DNA from: Lachnospiraceae bacterium
Lineage (GTDB): Bacteria > Bacillota > Clostridia > Lachnospirales > Lachnospiraceae
Assembly: GCA_910576385.1 (NCBI GenBank)
Contig: CAJTIR010000013.1
Coordinates: 40,949-104,948 of the forward strand
Direction: 5' to 3'
Length of the DNA stretch: 64,000 bases
Shown piece by piece: positions 8,947-17,997 of this stretch (its first letter is position 1; each line of letters starts with the position of its first letter). A program made the position numbers and the translations under genes. Under the pieces are notes generated by a model. The model did no database searches, had not been told where the DNA came from, and saw only the letters and a list, made by a program, of their open reading frames with translations.

Positions 8947-10584
8947 TTATGTATCGGCAGCCATCTGCATTTCTTTTGCCAGTTCCAGAGCATGGTCTCC
9001 AATACGCTTAAAATCCGTCAGCATTTCTGAATATACCATACATGCCTCCACAGAACAGATCCCTTTGCGCATCCGCTCTGCCAGGGCTTCCCGATATTGA
9101 ACCGCCATTTCATTCATATTCTGCCCCAGCCATGCCACCCTCTCCATCCATTCTGTACCACCCATCCCAGATTTGTCAAGCGTCTCAAAAAATACTTGCA
9201 GCACCTGCTCCATCCGTTCCATCTCTGCCTGCGCCTCTTTGGAAAATTTAATCTTTTTCTCCTGGAGGACACTGGTATATTCCGCAATATTTAAAGCACA
9301 ATCCCCGATCTGTTCTACATTTCCCGCAATCTTATAATATTGATTGGCAATAAAGATATCCTTCTCATTCGGTTCATTGCCAATTGTCTTAGAAATATGC
9401 TGAGAAATCTCTTTATTTAGGTAATCAATATATTGTTCTGTCTCATTTACTTCCTCAAGCCGTTCTTCATCTCCAACACGAAATGCCCAAAATGCCTTAT
9501 CAACATTATATTCTACCATCTCCAACATCCGCATCACTTCCTGATGAACCTGATTCAAATAAATAGCAGAAGTTCCCATCTTTCCGCCAGCAGGCTGTCC
9601 TGCTGGCTGTAAATATTCCAAATGCTTTTCCTGCTTATAATTTATCTCTTGATCTGGAAATATTTTTTCTGTAGCGGCTATCAGCCATTCTCCGATTGGA
9701 AACAGCAATAATGCTGTAAAGACATTAAATAGGGTGTGCATCATAGCAATCTGTGCCTCGGTAGATTCAAAAAACAAGTTTTCCATCAATGGCACAAACG
9801 GCGTCAGCACACACAACCCTGTAAATAGAATTGTTCCAAATATATTAAAAATTAGATGAATCCAGGCAGCACGTTTCGCATTCTGGCTACCTCCTATAGA
9901 TGCCAACAGAGCTGTAATACAAGTTCCAATATTATTTCCAAACAGTACAAAGACCACCCCCTGAAGACTCACCAGCCCTTCCATAGCCATTGCCTGTAAA
10001 ATCGCCACCGATACAGAGGAAGACTGGACTACTGCCGTCATTGTTACGCCTGCTGGAACCCCCAATAATGGATTGGAAAAATATTCTATAAATCTTATAA
10101 AACCGTAAGAGCCATGTAAAGACAGCATCGCTGTCATGACCATTTCCATTCCCAAAAACAAGATACCCAAGCCAGCAAGAATTTGTCCTATATAGATAAA
10201 CCGCGGCTTTTTAAAAAAAATAATCAACATCACTCCTATAAAAACAATAAACGGAGCCAACACACCTGCATCCACTGCAATTAGCTGGCTGGTAATGGTA
10301 GTTCCAATATTGGCTCCCACAATCATCCACACTGCCTGACGCAGCGTCATCATCTCCGAATTGACAAATCCAACCACCATCACAGTAGTTGCCGTTGAAG
10401 ACTGCACCAGTGCTGTAATCGCCGCCCCTGCTGCCATTCCCAGAAAACGGTTTGCTGTCAGACGTTTTAAAAAATGTTGCATTTGATTTCCCGCTGCCGC
10501 CTCAAAACCGCCGCTCATCATCTGCATTCCATACAAAAAGAGTGCCAACCCTCCCAGTAATCTTATAATCTCTCTTGTACCCAT
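8947..10584 (-). CDS. Na/phosphate cotransporter family protein with PhoU domain
   Basis: A 545-residue protein with two parts. Residues 1-310 contain two inverted Na_Pi_cotrans repeats with the paired motifs ALVQSSTATTVM and AVVQSSSVSVAI plus GNNIGTCITA, which form the substrate and sodium site. Residues about 350-540 form a cytoplasmic PhoU-like helical domain. It would import phosphate with sodium, or help regulate phosphate homeostasis. The start at 10584 is preferred because GGGAG precedes it and FLYGMQMMSGG then falls at the family's usual distance from the N terminus; an upstream ATG at 10680 has no ribosome site. It heads the operon with the two-component system. Confidence 0.92.
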   Translation of the reverse strand: MGTREIIRLLGGLALFLYGMQMMSGGFEAAAGNQMQHFLKRLTANRFLGMAAGAAITALVQSSTATTVMVVGFVNSEMMTLRQAVWMIVGANIGTTITSQLIAVDAGVLAPFIVFIGVMLIIFFKKPRFIYIGQILAGLGILFLGMEMVMTAMLSLHGSYGFIRFIEYFSNPLLGVPAGVTMTAVVQSSSVSVAILQAMAMEGLVSLQGVVFVLFGNNIGTCITALLASIGGSQNAKRAAWIHLIFNIFGTILFTGLCVLTPFVPLMENLFFESTEAQIAMMHTLFNVFTALLLFPIGEWLIAATEKIFPDQEINYKQEKHLEYLQPAGQPAGGKMGTSAIYLNQVHQEVMRMLEMVEYNVDKAFWAFRVGDEERLEEVNETEQYIDYLNKEISQHISKTIGNEPNEKDIFIANQYYKIAGNVEQIGDCALNIAEYTSVLQEKKIKFSKEAQAEMERMEQVLQVFFETLDKSGMGGTEWMERVAWLGQNMNEMAVQYREALAERMRKGICSVEACMVYSEMLTDFKRIGDHALELAKEMQMAADT

Positions 10585-10788
10585 TTGTGCTTTTCTCCCA
10601 TGCAAAATTGCATGGTCTTTCCTATTATTCAAGAATACTTTTAGCAATTTTTCTGTAATACGCAGATTATTTACTGACATAAATCATTTTGCGCCACTAC
10701 ATTCTGCCAAAGCTTATACCAGAATAACAATTTTTTCACAGAACGTCAATCTTCCTGACAATTCCTTAGCATTTTCTTATCTTTACTA

Positions 10789-10950
10789 TTACAGTTCACT
10801 CGTCAGCCACATGGAGATAATCTCATGCTTGCATGATGATTTCTCCATTTGTGCTGACGAAGGGAACGCCGGTTTATGAGCAAAGTTAGCTGCAACGCAG
10901 CGGGAAAGCGCTGGAAGCGCCTTTGCGAATGGCGTGGGAGTGAACTGTAA
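10789..10950. repeat. 162-bp element with 13-bp terminal inverted repeats and nested hairpins
   Basis: The ends are TTACAGTTCACTC (10789-10801) and its exact complement (10938-10950). Nested inside are CGTCAGC...GCTGACG (10801-10859) enclosing GGAGA.../...TCTCC and GCATG pairing; ACGCC/GGCGT (about 10866-10935); GCTGC-AAC-GCAGC (10889-10901); and GCGCT-GGA-AGCGC (10908-10920). No frame is seen. It lies just after the Gx transporter stop and may also stop transcription. The layout resembles the element at 3881-4011, with different sequence. Confidence 0.65.
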
Positions 10951-10962
10951 CTCTCCCCCTAA

Positions 10963-11463
10963 TCACTGTGATACGGCTAGTGCTTTTTCCAAATGCCGAA
11001 TGAGCACAGACGCCAATATCCCAATCAACACACCTGCAACAGTTCCCGACAAAATCAGAATTGGAAGATAATACAGTAGACTGACAGTTTCCACTACTAT
11101 AATAGCAATCAAAATCTGGCCTATATTGTGGCAAACGCCCCCTAATACACTCACTCCTGTCACCGAAAAAAACTTCAATTTTTTAGCAAATACCATTACA
11201 ACGAAGCTCAATACTCCGCCTGCAAGACTATAAATCATATTTGCTGGATTCCCAAATGTAAATCCCATCAGCACAATCCTCACCAAAGAGAGAATCCCTG
11301 CCGCTTTTACACCTATCAAATACAAGGCCACAATCACAACCAGATTTGCCAGTCCTAACTTTATGCCAGGAATGCCAAGATTGATAGGCAGAAGGCTTTC
11401 AATATAAGAAAATACAAATGCAAGAGCCGTAAACATTCCTGTATATGCGATCTTTTTTGTCAT
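10963..11463 (-). CDS. Gx transporter family membrane protein (EetB-like)
   Basis: A 166-residue integral membrane protein of about five segments, starting with MTKKIAYTGMFTALAFVFSYIE and carrying the GIPGIKLGLANLVVI motif (about 32-46). This is the Gx / 'heptaprenyl diphosphate synthase component I' family, which is related to ECF-type substrate-binding membrane subunits rather than to a prenyl synthase. In Listeria-type extracellular electron-transfer loci a protein of this family (EetB) sits beside a NusG-domain-II protein and an ApbE flavin transferase, the same order as here. AAGGAG precedes the ATG. The transported or bound molecule is not known. Confidence 0.85.
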   Translation of the reverse strand: MTKKIAYTGMFTALAFVFSYIESLLPINLGIPGIKLGLANLVVIVALYLIGVKAAGILSLVRIVLMGFTFGNPANMIYSLAGGVLSFVVMVFAKKLKFFSVTGVSVLGGVCHNIGQILIAIIVVETVSLLYYLPILILSGTVAGVLIGILASVLIRHLEKALAVSQ

Positions 11464-11487
11464 AGGCTTCTCCTTCTTTCCCGCAGC

Positions 11488-11862
11488 TTAATCTGTAGCG
11501 CCATCTATTCCAGAGTCTGCGCCATTTTCAATTTCCACCGCCATCTGGTTAGGCAGACAGACCAGGCTTTCCCCCTGTCTGCTGATCGGACGATGCCTGA
11601 CACAAGTCTTATCTGGACAGGACGCCTCTGTGATTTCTGCCTGTCCCTCCCGAATTTGCAAAATATTATAATCGCCGTTTTCTAAGGAAATCTCTACCAC
11701 AGTATTTTCTGACAAGCGATAACGCCCCTGCTCTTTTCCTTGTTGATAAACTACTGCCTCAGCTTTATTTGTACTGACTTTTGAATATAGCGACACGCCA
11801 GCATAAGCCAAAAGTGCAACCGCCAACAATGCCGCTATCAAAATTAGATCATTTTTTTTCAT
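11488..11862 (-). CDS. NusG domain II-containing membrane-anchored protein (EetA-like)
   Basis: A 124-residue protein: a short basic start (MKKND), one membrane anchor (about 6-25), then an outer NusG domain II fold with the conserved CPDKTCV and two glycine-rich strands. The last residues are DSGIDGATD, which resemble the D-x-x-S/T-G-A-T site that ApbE enzymes flavinylate. The start at 11862 is the methionine following the ribosome site; it overlaps the end of the ApbE gene by 14 bases. Role inferred: extracytoplasmic partner of the neighbouring ApbE and Gx proteins, perhaps carrying FMN. The tail differs from the consensus at the S/T position. Confidence 0.82.
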   Translation of the reverse strand: MKKNDLILIAALLAVALLAYAGVSLYSKVSTNKAEAVVYQQGKEQGRYRLSENTVVEISLENGDYNILQIREGQAEITEASCPDKTCVRHRPISRQGESLVCLPNQMAVEIENGADSGIDGATD

Positions 11863-12904
11863 CGGCCTTCCATCCGCTGGAGGAGCGAATTTCACCATCC
11901 TTTCCAATCCACATTGCTTCTACATCCTCAAGGCTTTCCACCAGGGACAGTCCCTCCTCAAATTCCATATTAAACAATGCTGTGGACAGTGCGTCTGCTC
12001 TGCCAGAATCCTTCGCCAGTACAGACACCGAAGCAAAATACTCTGGGGGCATATTGGTATGGGGATCAATAATATGACAGTAACGCTTTCCATCTACTTC
12101 ATAATATCTCTGATAATCTCCGCTGGTGACAATGCTCTGGTCTACCATGTCTACCGTGCACAAATAGGGCTCCAAACTATCCTGATCTGGATTCTCCACG
12201 CCTACCCGCCAAGGTTTTTGATCTATTTTTGCTCCAACTGCACTCACATTGCCGCCCACACTGATTAACACATGCTCCATGCCTAGTTCTCTGGCATATT
12301 CTGCGAGACGTTGTACCGCATAACCCTTGCCAATTCCTCCCACATCTAAAGACATCTCCTTGTCTGTCAGATATACTGTGGAAGCAGTTTCATCCAAAAC
12401 TACCGCCCCCATCTCTGTATGCTGCGCACGTTTGGATAATTCCTCCTTAGCTGGCAGCTTAGCCTGATTTGGCTTTGCCATCCCCTGTTCCCTATAATCA
12501 TGCCAAAGAGAAAGTACACTGCCATATGCAATTTGAAATTCCCCCTTGGTCTGCTCATACATCTCTTTGCCAAGCTTGAGAAGTTCCATAATCTCTGGTT
12601 CCACTTTCACTGCCTCAACTCCCGCAGCGTCATTGATGGTTTTAAGATTATTGATCCCACTATAGGTATGATAAATATCATAAAGCTGATGATAGTGTAA
12701 AAGCTTTTGTTTCAACAAATCCATCTTCTCAGAAAATTCTTCCTGGCTGCCTGCATATCCAGTAATCGTTGTCACTGTATCAAAACAGTCAAAAAACTGC
12801 CCTTGATACTGATTTAATTTCTCGTCTCGTCCATACAGACAGATGGCACTTACAAGCACCGCAATACCAATCACCAATAATATGACACCATATACTTTTT
12901 TCAC
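11849..12904 (-). CDS. apbE: FAD:protein FMN transferase (ApbE family)
   Basis: A 351-residue protein with an N-terminal membrane anchor or signal (about 5-24) and then a complete ApbE domain. Family motifs are DTVTTITGY (about 42-50), LDVGGIGKGYAV (about 186-197) and LISVGGNVSAVG (about 215-226); the acidic residues near the C terminus bind magnesium. The enzyme moves FMN from FAD onto a Thr or Ser of an exported protein. The start is GTG at 12904, with two overlapping GGAGG sites in front. It leads a three-gene transcript with the NusG-domain-II and Gx genes. No separate FMN-binding-domain substrate is encoded nearby, so the NusG protein tail is a candidate acceptor. Confidence 0.93.
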   Translation of the reverse strand: MKKVYGVILLVIGIAVLVSAICLYGRDEKLNQYQGQFFDCFDTVTTITGYAGSQEEFSEKMDLLKQKLLHYHQLYDIYHTYSGINNLKTINDAAGVEAVKVEPEIMELLKLGKEMYEQTKGEFQIAYGSVLSLWHDYREQGMAKPNQAKLPAKEELSKRAQHTEMGAVVLDETASTVYLTDKEMSLDVGGIGKGYAVQRLAEYARELGMEHVLISVGGNVSAVGAKIDQKPWRVGVENPDQDSLEPYLCTVDMVDQSIVTSGDYQRYYEVDGKRYCHIIDPHTNMPPEYFASVSVLAKDSGRADALSTALFNMEFEEGLSLVESLEDVEAMWIGKDGEIRSSSGWKADEKK

Positions 12905-12971
12905 AGCCTCCTCCAGCCTCCTCCATTCTATTCGAGAACGCCAGTAACATCGATCAATCTTTCATTTGATA

Positions 12972-13017
12972 TATTACTCCGGCGGTTAAATATCAATATT
13001 TAACCGCCGGAGTAATA
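12972..13017. terminator. Perfect 46-bp palindrome, probable terminator of the Pth-Mfd-foldase operon
   Basis: Two 22-base arms starting TATTACTCCGGCGGTT are exactly complementary around a two-base CA loop. It lies about 100 bases after the foldase stop. The T tail on the minus strand is poor (TATATC), so a stem-dependent terminator, an RNA processing site or a protein-binding site are all possible. Confidence 0.55.
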
Positions 13018-13123
13018 AAAACAAAGCATTCTTCTTTTTTAAGATAATATTTGAGCGTAAAATCGCTTTCAGCGCTACACTTATACCATATTTAAGCAAG
13101 CCTGCACATCAATATATGATATA

Positions 13124-14296
13124 TTATTCATCTTCTGACGCCTCAGAACTTTCTTCCTGGCTGGAAGTATTCTCGGCCTCAGAATTATCTTCATCATCGG
13201 AAGTATCCTTAGCATCGGAATTACCTTCACTATCAGAAGTGTCTGTATTCTCTTCCTCAGAAGTCTCCTGTGTATCGGCACTCTCCTGCTGCTTAATGGT
13301 AAACAAGTCGTCAAATTTCACCTTGGCCCATTCCTTTTCGTTCAGCTCAAATTTGATATCTTCCTTATATTTATCACACACTTCCTTGTAGTGATCATTC
13401 TTGCGCTCCTGGACAATGGACTCTTTCTTACTCTCCGTCTTCTCTTTATCAAAAGTACTGTCCATACGAACTACATAGAAGTTTTCATCTGTGGTGATCA
13501 CCTTGCTGATCTGGCCTTCTTTGAGCTTATTTGCTGCCTCAATCACTGCATCATCCAAGGTGTAGCTCTCATCCTTCTCTCCATAAGAATACTCAGAAAC
13601 CTCATAGCCTGCATCTTCTGCAGCCTTTTTAAAATCATCCTTTGCAGATTTTTGGAAAGCTTTTACCTGTTTCTCAATATCTTTTTGTTCTTCCTCTGTG
13701 TATTCCTTGGTCTCTCCCTCCTCATCAGTCGTCGATTTACTGTTTACACTGACATAACTGATGGTCTTTTGAGCAGCTTCCTCATCGCTGACCTCTGTAT
13801 CTACCTCTGCATCGATCTCCTTACGCATTTTAGACTGAATGGTATTCAGACGCAGCATTTCCTTGACATATTCCTCTGTAGCACCCATCTGCTGAATGGC
13901 CTTCTTAGAATTATCCTCCATGAATTTCTTAGCTGCCTCATCCATTTCCGCTGATTCTTCATCCGTAATCTGTACTTTATAATCTGCCATATGCTTTTCC
14001 AACAGATAAAATTCTTCAATGCTCTCCGCAACGTTCTTCTTCACAGAAGTCTCCATATCTGTTCCATCCCCAAACACATCCTGGGACCACATGCCAGTCC
14101 CGAACATAGAAGAAAACTGCGCCTCATAAATTGCCTGCTGATATCTTGCCATAAAATTCATAAATCCAAGGGAAATTTCCTGTCCGTCGAGAGTAGCTCC
14201 GGTCTTATTTCCATCAATACTGCTGCCGCATCCAGTCAATACGGACACTCCCAATACTGCCGCCAATAACAGAGGCAATAATCTTCTTACCTTCAT
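13124..14296 (-). CDS. PrsA/SurA-like extracytoplasmic foldase lipoprotein
   Basis: A 390-residue lipoprotein: a basic start, hydrophobic segment, and lipobox VLTGC (about residues 15-19). The next 150 residues resemble the SurA/trigger-factor-type N domain. The middle (about 180-310) looks like a PpiC peptidyl-prolyl isomerase domain, with the usual ISKVITTDENFYVVRM strand. The last 50 residues are an acidic, Ser-rich low-complexity tail (S/E/D). It would help secreted proteins fold on the outer face of the membrane. The start at 14296 has AGGAGG five bases upstream; a longer frame lacks a ribosome site and would hide the signal peptide. It follows Mfd and Pth, the standard clostridial order. 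Confidence 0.85.
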   Translation of the reverse strand: MKVRRLLPLLLAAVLGVSVLTGCGSSIDGNKTGATLDGQEISLGFMNFMARYQQAIYEAQFSSMFGTGMWSQDVFGDGTDMETSVKKNVAESIEEFYLLEKHMADYKVQITDEESAEMDEAAKKFMEDNSKKAIQQMGATEEYVKEMLRLNTIQSKMRKEIDAEVDTEVSDEEAAQKTISYVSVNSKSTTDEEGETKEYTEEEQKDIEKQVKAFQKSAKDDFKKAAEDAGYEVSEYSYGEKDESYTLDDAVIEAANKLKEGQISKVITTDENFYVVRMDSTFDKEKTESKKESIVQERKNDHYKEVCDKYKEDIKFELNEKEWAKVKFDDLFTIKQQESADTQETSEEENTDTSDSEGNSDAKDTSDDEDNSEAENTSSQEESSEASEDE

Positions 14297-14443
14297 AACA
14301 TCCTCCTGTGTATCTCTATATTCTTTCGGCACAGCAAGTCTGCTGGCGAAATGATCATACCGAACAACCTTCGGCACATTTAGTAACATTATAGTTCTTT
14401 TTTCAGATGGTAGCAACTATTTTTCTCTGATTTCACGGATTTT

Positions 14444-17400
14444 TCACTTTTCATCACTGCCTCTGTCTACCAAAAGTTCTCCGGTATCTTCCAAGACAGC
14501 CTCCACTTGTTCCAAAACACTTGCCGCTTTGCTTCGCGTATTACGTTCTCTATCATACTCAAAATAGGGGGCTTTGGCATCTCGCACAAATTGCAGTGCC
14601 CCCTGATACTTATCTGCCATCTGCATGATATTTGCAGGAACAATCTTTGCCCTATAATAAAATGTAAATTTAATTTTTGTACCCACTTCTTTAATCTCAG
14701 TATAAAAACAATTATGTGCTTTTGCTTTTAAATAAGCAATCGTCAGAAGGTTCTGGACAGATTTGGGCGGTTCCCCAAAACGGTCAATCAGCTCCTCCAA
14801 CATTTCCTCGCCTTCTTCCTGCGACTCAATCACCGCAATGCGCTTATAAATATCTAGTTTCTGAAATTCGTTCGGAATATAAGAAGGCGGAATAAATGCA
14901 TCTATGTCTAACTCTATTGTCGTGTCAAATTGTTCTGACGGCGCTTCTCCTTTCAAAGATTTTACTGCTTCATTAAGCATCTTGCAGTATAGGTCATAGC
15001 CCACCGCCTCCATATGTCCATGCTGTTTGGCGCCAAGTAAATTGCCTGCGCCGCGAATTTCCAAATCGCGCATCGCTATTTTAAATCCACTGCCCAATTC
15101 CGTAAATTCACGTATTGCTGAGAGACGTTTCTCCGCAATCTCCTTGAGCATTTTATTCTGTCGATACATCAAAAAAGCATAGGATGTCCGGCTCGAACGT
15201 CCCACGCGCCCCCGAAGCTGATAGAGCTGAGAGAGGCCTAAATTATCTGCGTCATGAATAATCATAGTATTAACATTGGAAATATCCAGTCCCGTTTCAA
15301 TAATTGTCGTACTTACCAGTACATCAATTTCCCCATTGATAAACTGATACATAATATTTTCCAATTCACGTTCCTTCATCTGCCCATGTGCAAATGCCAC
15401 ATTTGCCTCTGGAACCAACTCTGCAACCTTGGAAGTGATTTCCACGATCTGGTTAACCCGATTAAACACATAGTACACTTGACCGCCGCGTGCAAGCTCG
15501 CGGTTAATGGCCTCCCGCACAATTTCCTCATTATATTCCATCACATAAGTCTGAATCGGAAGACGATCCATCGGCGGTTCTTCCAGCACGCTCATATCCC
15601 GAATCCCAATTAAGCTCATATGAAGTGTTCTTGGAATTGGTGTCGCAGTCAATGTGAGTACATCCACATTTTTCTTCATCTGCTTAATCTTCTCCTTATG
15701 CGTCACACCAAACCTCTGTTCTTCATCAATAATCAAAAGTCCTAGATCTTGAAATGCCACATCCTTAGATAATACTCGATGTGTACCAATCACAATATCC
15801 ACCAGTCCCCGCTTTAAATCCTCCACTGTTTTTTTGATCTGAGATGGTGTGCAGAAACGGCACATCAAATCCACGCGAACCGGAAAGTCTTTCATCCTTT
15901 GCACAAAATTATTATAATGCTGCTGTGCCAAAATCGTCGTTGGAACCAGGTAAACTACCTGCTTGCTCTCCTGGACAGCCTTAAAAGCCGCGCGTATGGC
16001 AATTTCCGTCTTACCATATCCCACATCTCCACAGATCAAGCGGTCCATAATTTTCCTGCTCTCCATATCGCGTTTGGTAGCTTCAATTGCTAATTCCTGA
16101 TCTTCAGTCTCCTCAAACGGAAACAACTCTTCAAATTCTTTTTGCCACACCGTATCTGGCCCATAGATATAACCTTCGGTCTGCTGCCTTGCTGCATAAA
16201 GCTCCACCAGCTCTTTGGCAATTTCTTTGACCGCACCCCTAACACGATTCTTGGTCTTAGTCCATTCCTGTCCGTCCAAGCGGTTAATTTTCGGTTTCTT
16301 GGCCTGGGCCCCAGCATACTTTTGAATTGTCTCCAATTGTGTGGCCAATACATAGAGGGTACTGCCCTTGTCATATTCAATTTTCACATAATCCTTAGCT
16401 GTCTTTTGAATCTCAATCTTCTCAATCCCCCGATATACGCCCACACCATAACGTTCGTGTACCACATAATCTCCCACGCTCAATTCTGTAAAGCTCTGAA
16501 TCTTCTCTCCTTCATAAATCTTGCGTTTCTTCTTGCGCTTCTGTTCTCCGCCGAAAATATCACTCTCAGAAATCACGACAAACTGTAAATCTGGATATTC
16601 AAACCCTTTTTTTAATTTTCCGTAGGCGACCATTACCTCCCCTGATTGTATGGGATGAGAATAATCCTCTGTATAAAAACAATTTAGTCCCTCACTCTGC
16701 AAATCCTCGGCAAGATGTTTGGCTCTTGTTCTGGAACCAGACAAAAGAATGACCTGATATTTTTTCCTGCGGTACTGTTCCAAATCCTTGACCAACAACT
16801 CAAAACTGCGGTTATATGGATTGACCATTCTGGTTGAAATATTATATCTTGCTTTTATTTCTACATCATTTGCTTTTAGATCAAGTGTTGTCAACGCCAC
16901 ACATCTTTGTCTTTGCATCTTTGCCAACACTTCACCGCCTGGATATAAGGCGCACATCTGTCCAGGAAGAATATATCCTTTCTCCAAACGGCGCTGCATA
17001 CTCTCAGAAAATTCCAGTTCTACCACCCTGCCCTTTTCTGCAATCCTTGCTGGTTCATCCAAAAATAAAATCGTATTTTGCTGGTCAAAATAATCCAAAA
17101 AAGAGACGGTTCCTTCCATAAAATAGGAGAGATAACTGTCCATGCCACTACACTGTCCAAGCTCCCTAATCTCCTCTGTCAAATTTTCCACTGTTGTCTT
17201 AAGCCGATATGCCTCTTCCGTTTTCATTTCTTTACGAAAAGTTTCATATAATTCTGATTTTTCCTGCTCCAGTCTGGACAATCCTTCTTGAATCTCCCTC
17301 TCGGACAATATTACTTCGCAGGCCGGATAAATTCGAACCTGCTCTAGATTTTCAATAGAACGCTGGCTTTCCACATCAAAGCTGCGCATGGAGTCAATTT

Positions 17401-17989
17401 CATCACCCCAAAGCTCCAAACGATATGGATTTTCTTCCGTCAATAGAAAAATATCTAAAATCCCGCCTCGGATGGCAAACTGTCCCGCTCCCTCCACCTG
17501 ATCATTGCGCTCATATCCCATACGAACCAATCGTTTTTTTACCGCTTCTATATCTAAGGTGTCTCCCAGAGCATATTCTAAAACGGCTTTTTTAATGTTG
17601 GATAATGGCGCCAAACGGTCCATCAAGGCATCAAAGGTAGTGATTACTGTGACCCGATCCTCCTCAAGCAACGCCTTTACCGCTGTCAAACGCTGCGCAG
17701 TCAGTAGATTGCCACGAATATCCGATTGGTAAAACAATACATCCTTGGCGGGATAATATACCACATTGCGGTCAAAAAAGCGATAACTCTCGTAAAGCTC
17801 TTGTGCCTTCTGCTCCTGAAAGGTAATAATCACACAGTTGTCTTTCTCCCCTAAAAGACCATACATGAAATGAGGCTTCTGAGCGTCAATACACCCAGAA
17901 ACCTGCACAATTCCTTTTAAATTTGTTAATTGCTGCTTTAATTCTTCATATTCTTTCAGTTTAAGCAGCGGCTCCGTAAAGCTTTTCAT
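14444..17989 (-). CDS. mfd: Transcription-repair coupling factor Mfd
   Basis: A 1181-residue ATP-dependent translocase that removes RNA polymerase stalled at DNA damage and recruits UvrA. Seen in order: UvrB-like N-terminal module (about 1-350), a CarD-like polymerase-interaction domain starting at SVGDYVVHERYGVGVYRGI (about 500), then a RecG-type helicase with Walker A GDVGYGKTE (about 655), DEEQ box LLIIDEEQRFG and motif VI QLRGRVGRSSR, and a C-terminal TRCF domain. Full length for the family. AGGAGG lies four bases before the ATG. It starts eight bases after pth and is probably in one transcript with it. Confidence 0.98.
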   Translation of the reverse strand: MKSFTEPLLKLKEYEELKQQLTNLKGIVQVSGCIDAQKPHFMYGLLGEKDNCVIITFQEQKAQELYESYRFFDRNVVYYPAKDVLFYQSDIRGNLLTAQRLTAVKALLEEDRVTVITTFDALMDRLAPLSNIKKAVLEYALGDTLDIEAVKKRLVRMGYERNDQVEGAGQFAIRGGILDIFLLTEENPYRLELWGDEIDSMRSFDVESQRSIENLEQVRIYPACEVILSEREIQEGLSRLEQEKSELYETFRKEMKTEEAYRLKTTVENLTEEIRELGQCSGMDSYLSYFMEGTVSFLDYFDQQNTILFLDEPARIAEKGRVVELEFSESMQRRLEKGYILPGQMCALYPGGEVLAKMQRQRCVALTTLDLKANDVEIKARYNISTRMVNPYNRSFELLVKDLEQYRRKKYQVILLSGSRTRAKHLAEDLQSEGLNCFYTEDYSHPIQSGEVMVAYGKLKKGFEYPDLQFVVISESDIFGGEQKRKKKRKIYEGEKIQSFTELSVGDYVVHERYGVGVYRGIEKIEIQKTAKDYVKIEYDKGSTLYVLATQLETIQKYAGAQAKKPKINRLDGQEWTKTKNRVRGAVKEIAKELVELYAARQQTEGYIYGPDTVWQKEFEELFPFEETEDQELAIEATKRDMESRKIMDRLICGDVGYGKTEIAIRAAFKAVQESKQVVYLVPTTILAQQHYNNFVQRMKDFPVRVDLMCRFCTPSQIKKTVEDLKRGLVDIVIGTHRVLSKDVAFQDLGLLIIDEEQRFGVTHKEKIKQMKKNVDVLTLTATPIPRTLHMSLIGIRDMSVLEEPPMDRLPIQTYVMEYNEEIVREAINRELARGGQVYYVFNRVNQIVEITSKVAELVPEANVAFAHGQMKERELENIMYQFINGEIDVLVSTTIIETGLDISNVNTMIIHDADNLGLSQLYQLRGRVGRSSRTSYAFLMYRQNKMLKEIAEKRLSAIREFTELGSGFKIAMRDLEIRGAGNLLGAKQHGHMEAVGYDLYCKMLNEAVKSLKGEAPSEQFDTTIELDIDAFIPPSYIPNEFQKLDIYKRIAVIESQEEGEEMLEELIDRFGEPPKSVQNLLTIAYLKAKAHNCFYTEIKEVGTKIKFTFYYRAKIVPANIMQMADKYQGALQFVRDAKAPYFEYDRERNTRSKAASVLEQVEAVLEDTGELLVDRGSDEK

Positions 17990-17997
17990 ATTTCCTC

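Noticed and set aside
12905..12971. Flavin riboswitch in front of apbE
   Set aside because: No FMN-riboswitch-like conserved core was seen, and the leader is short.
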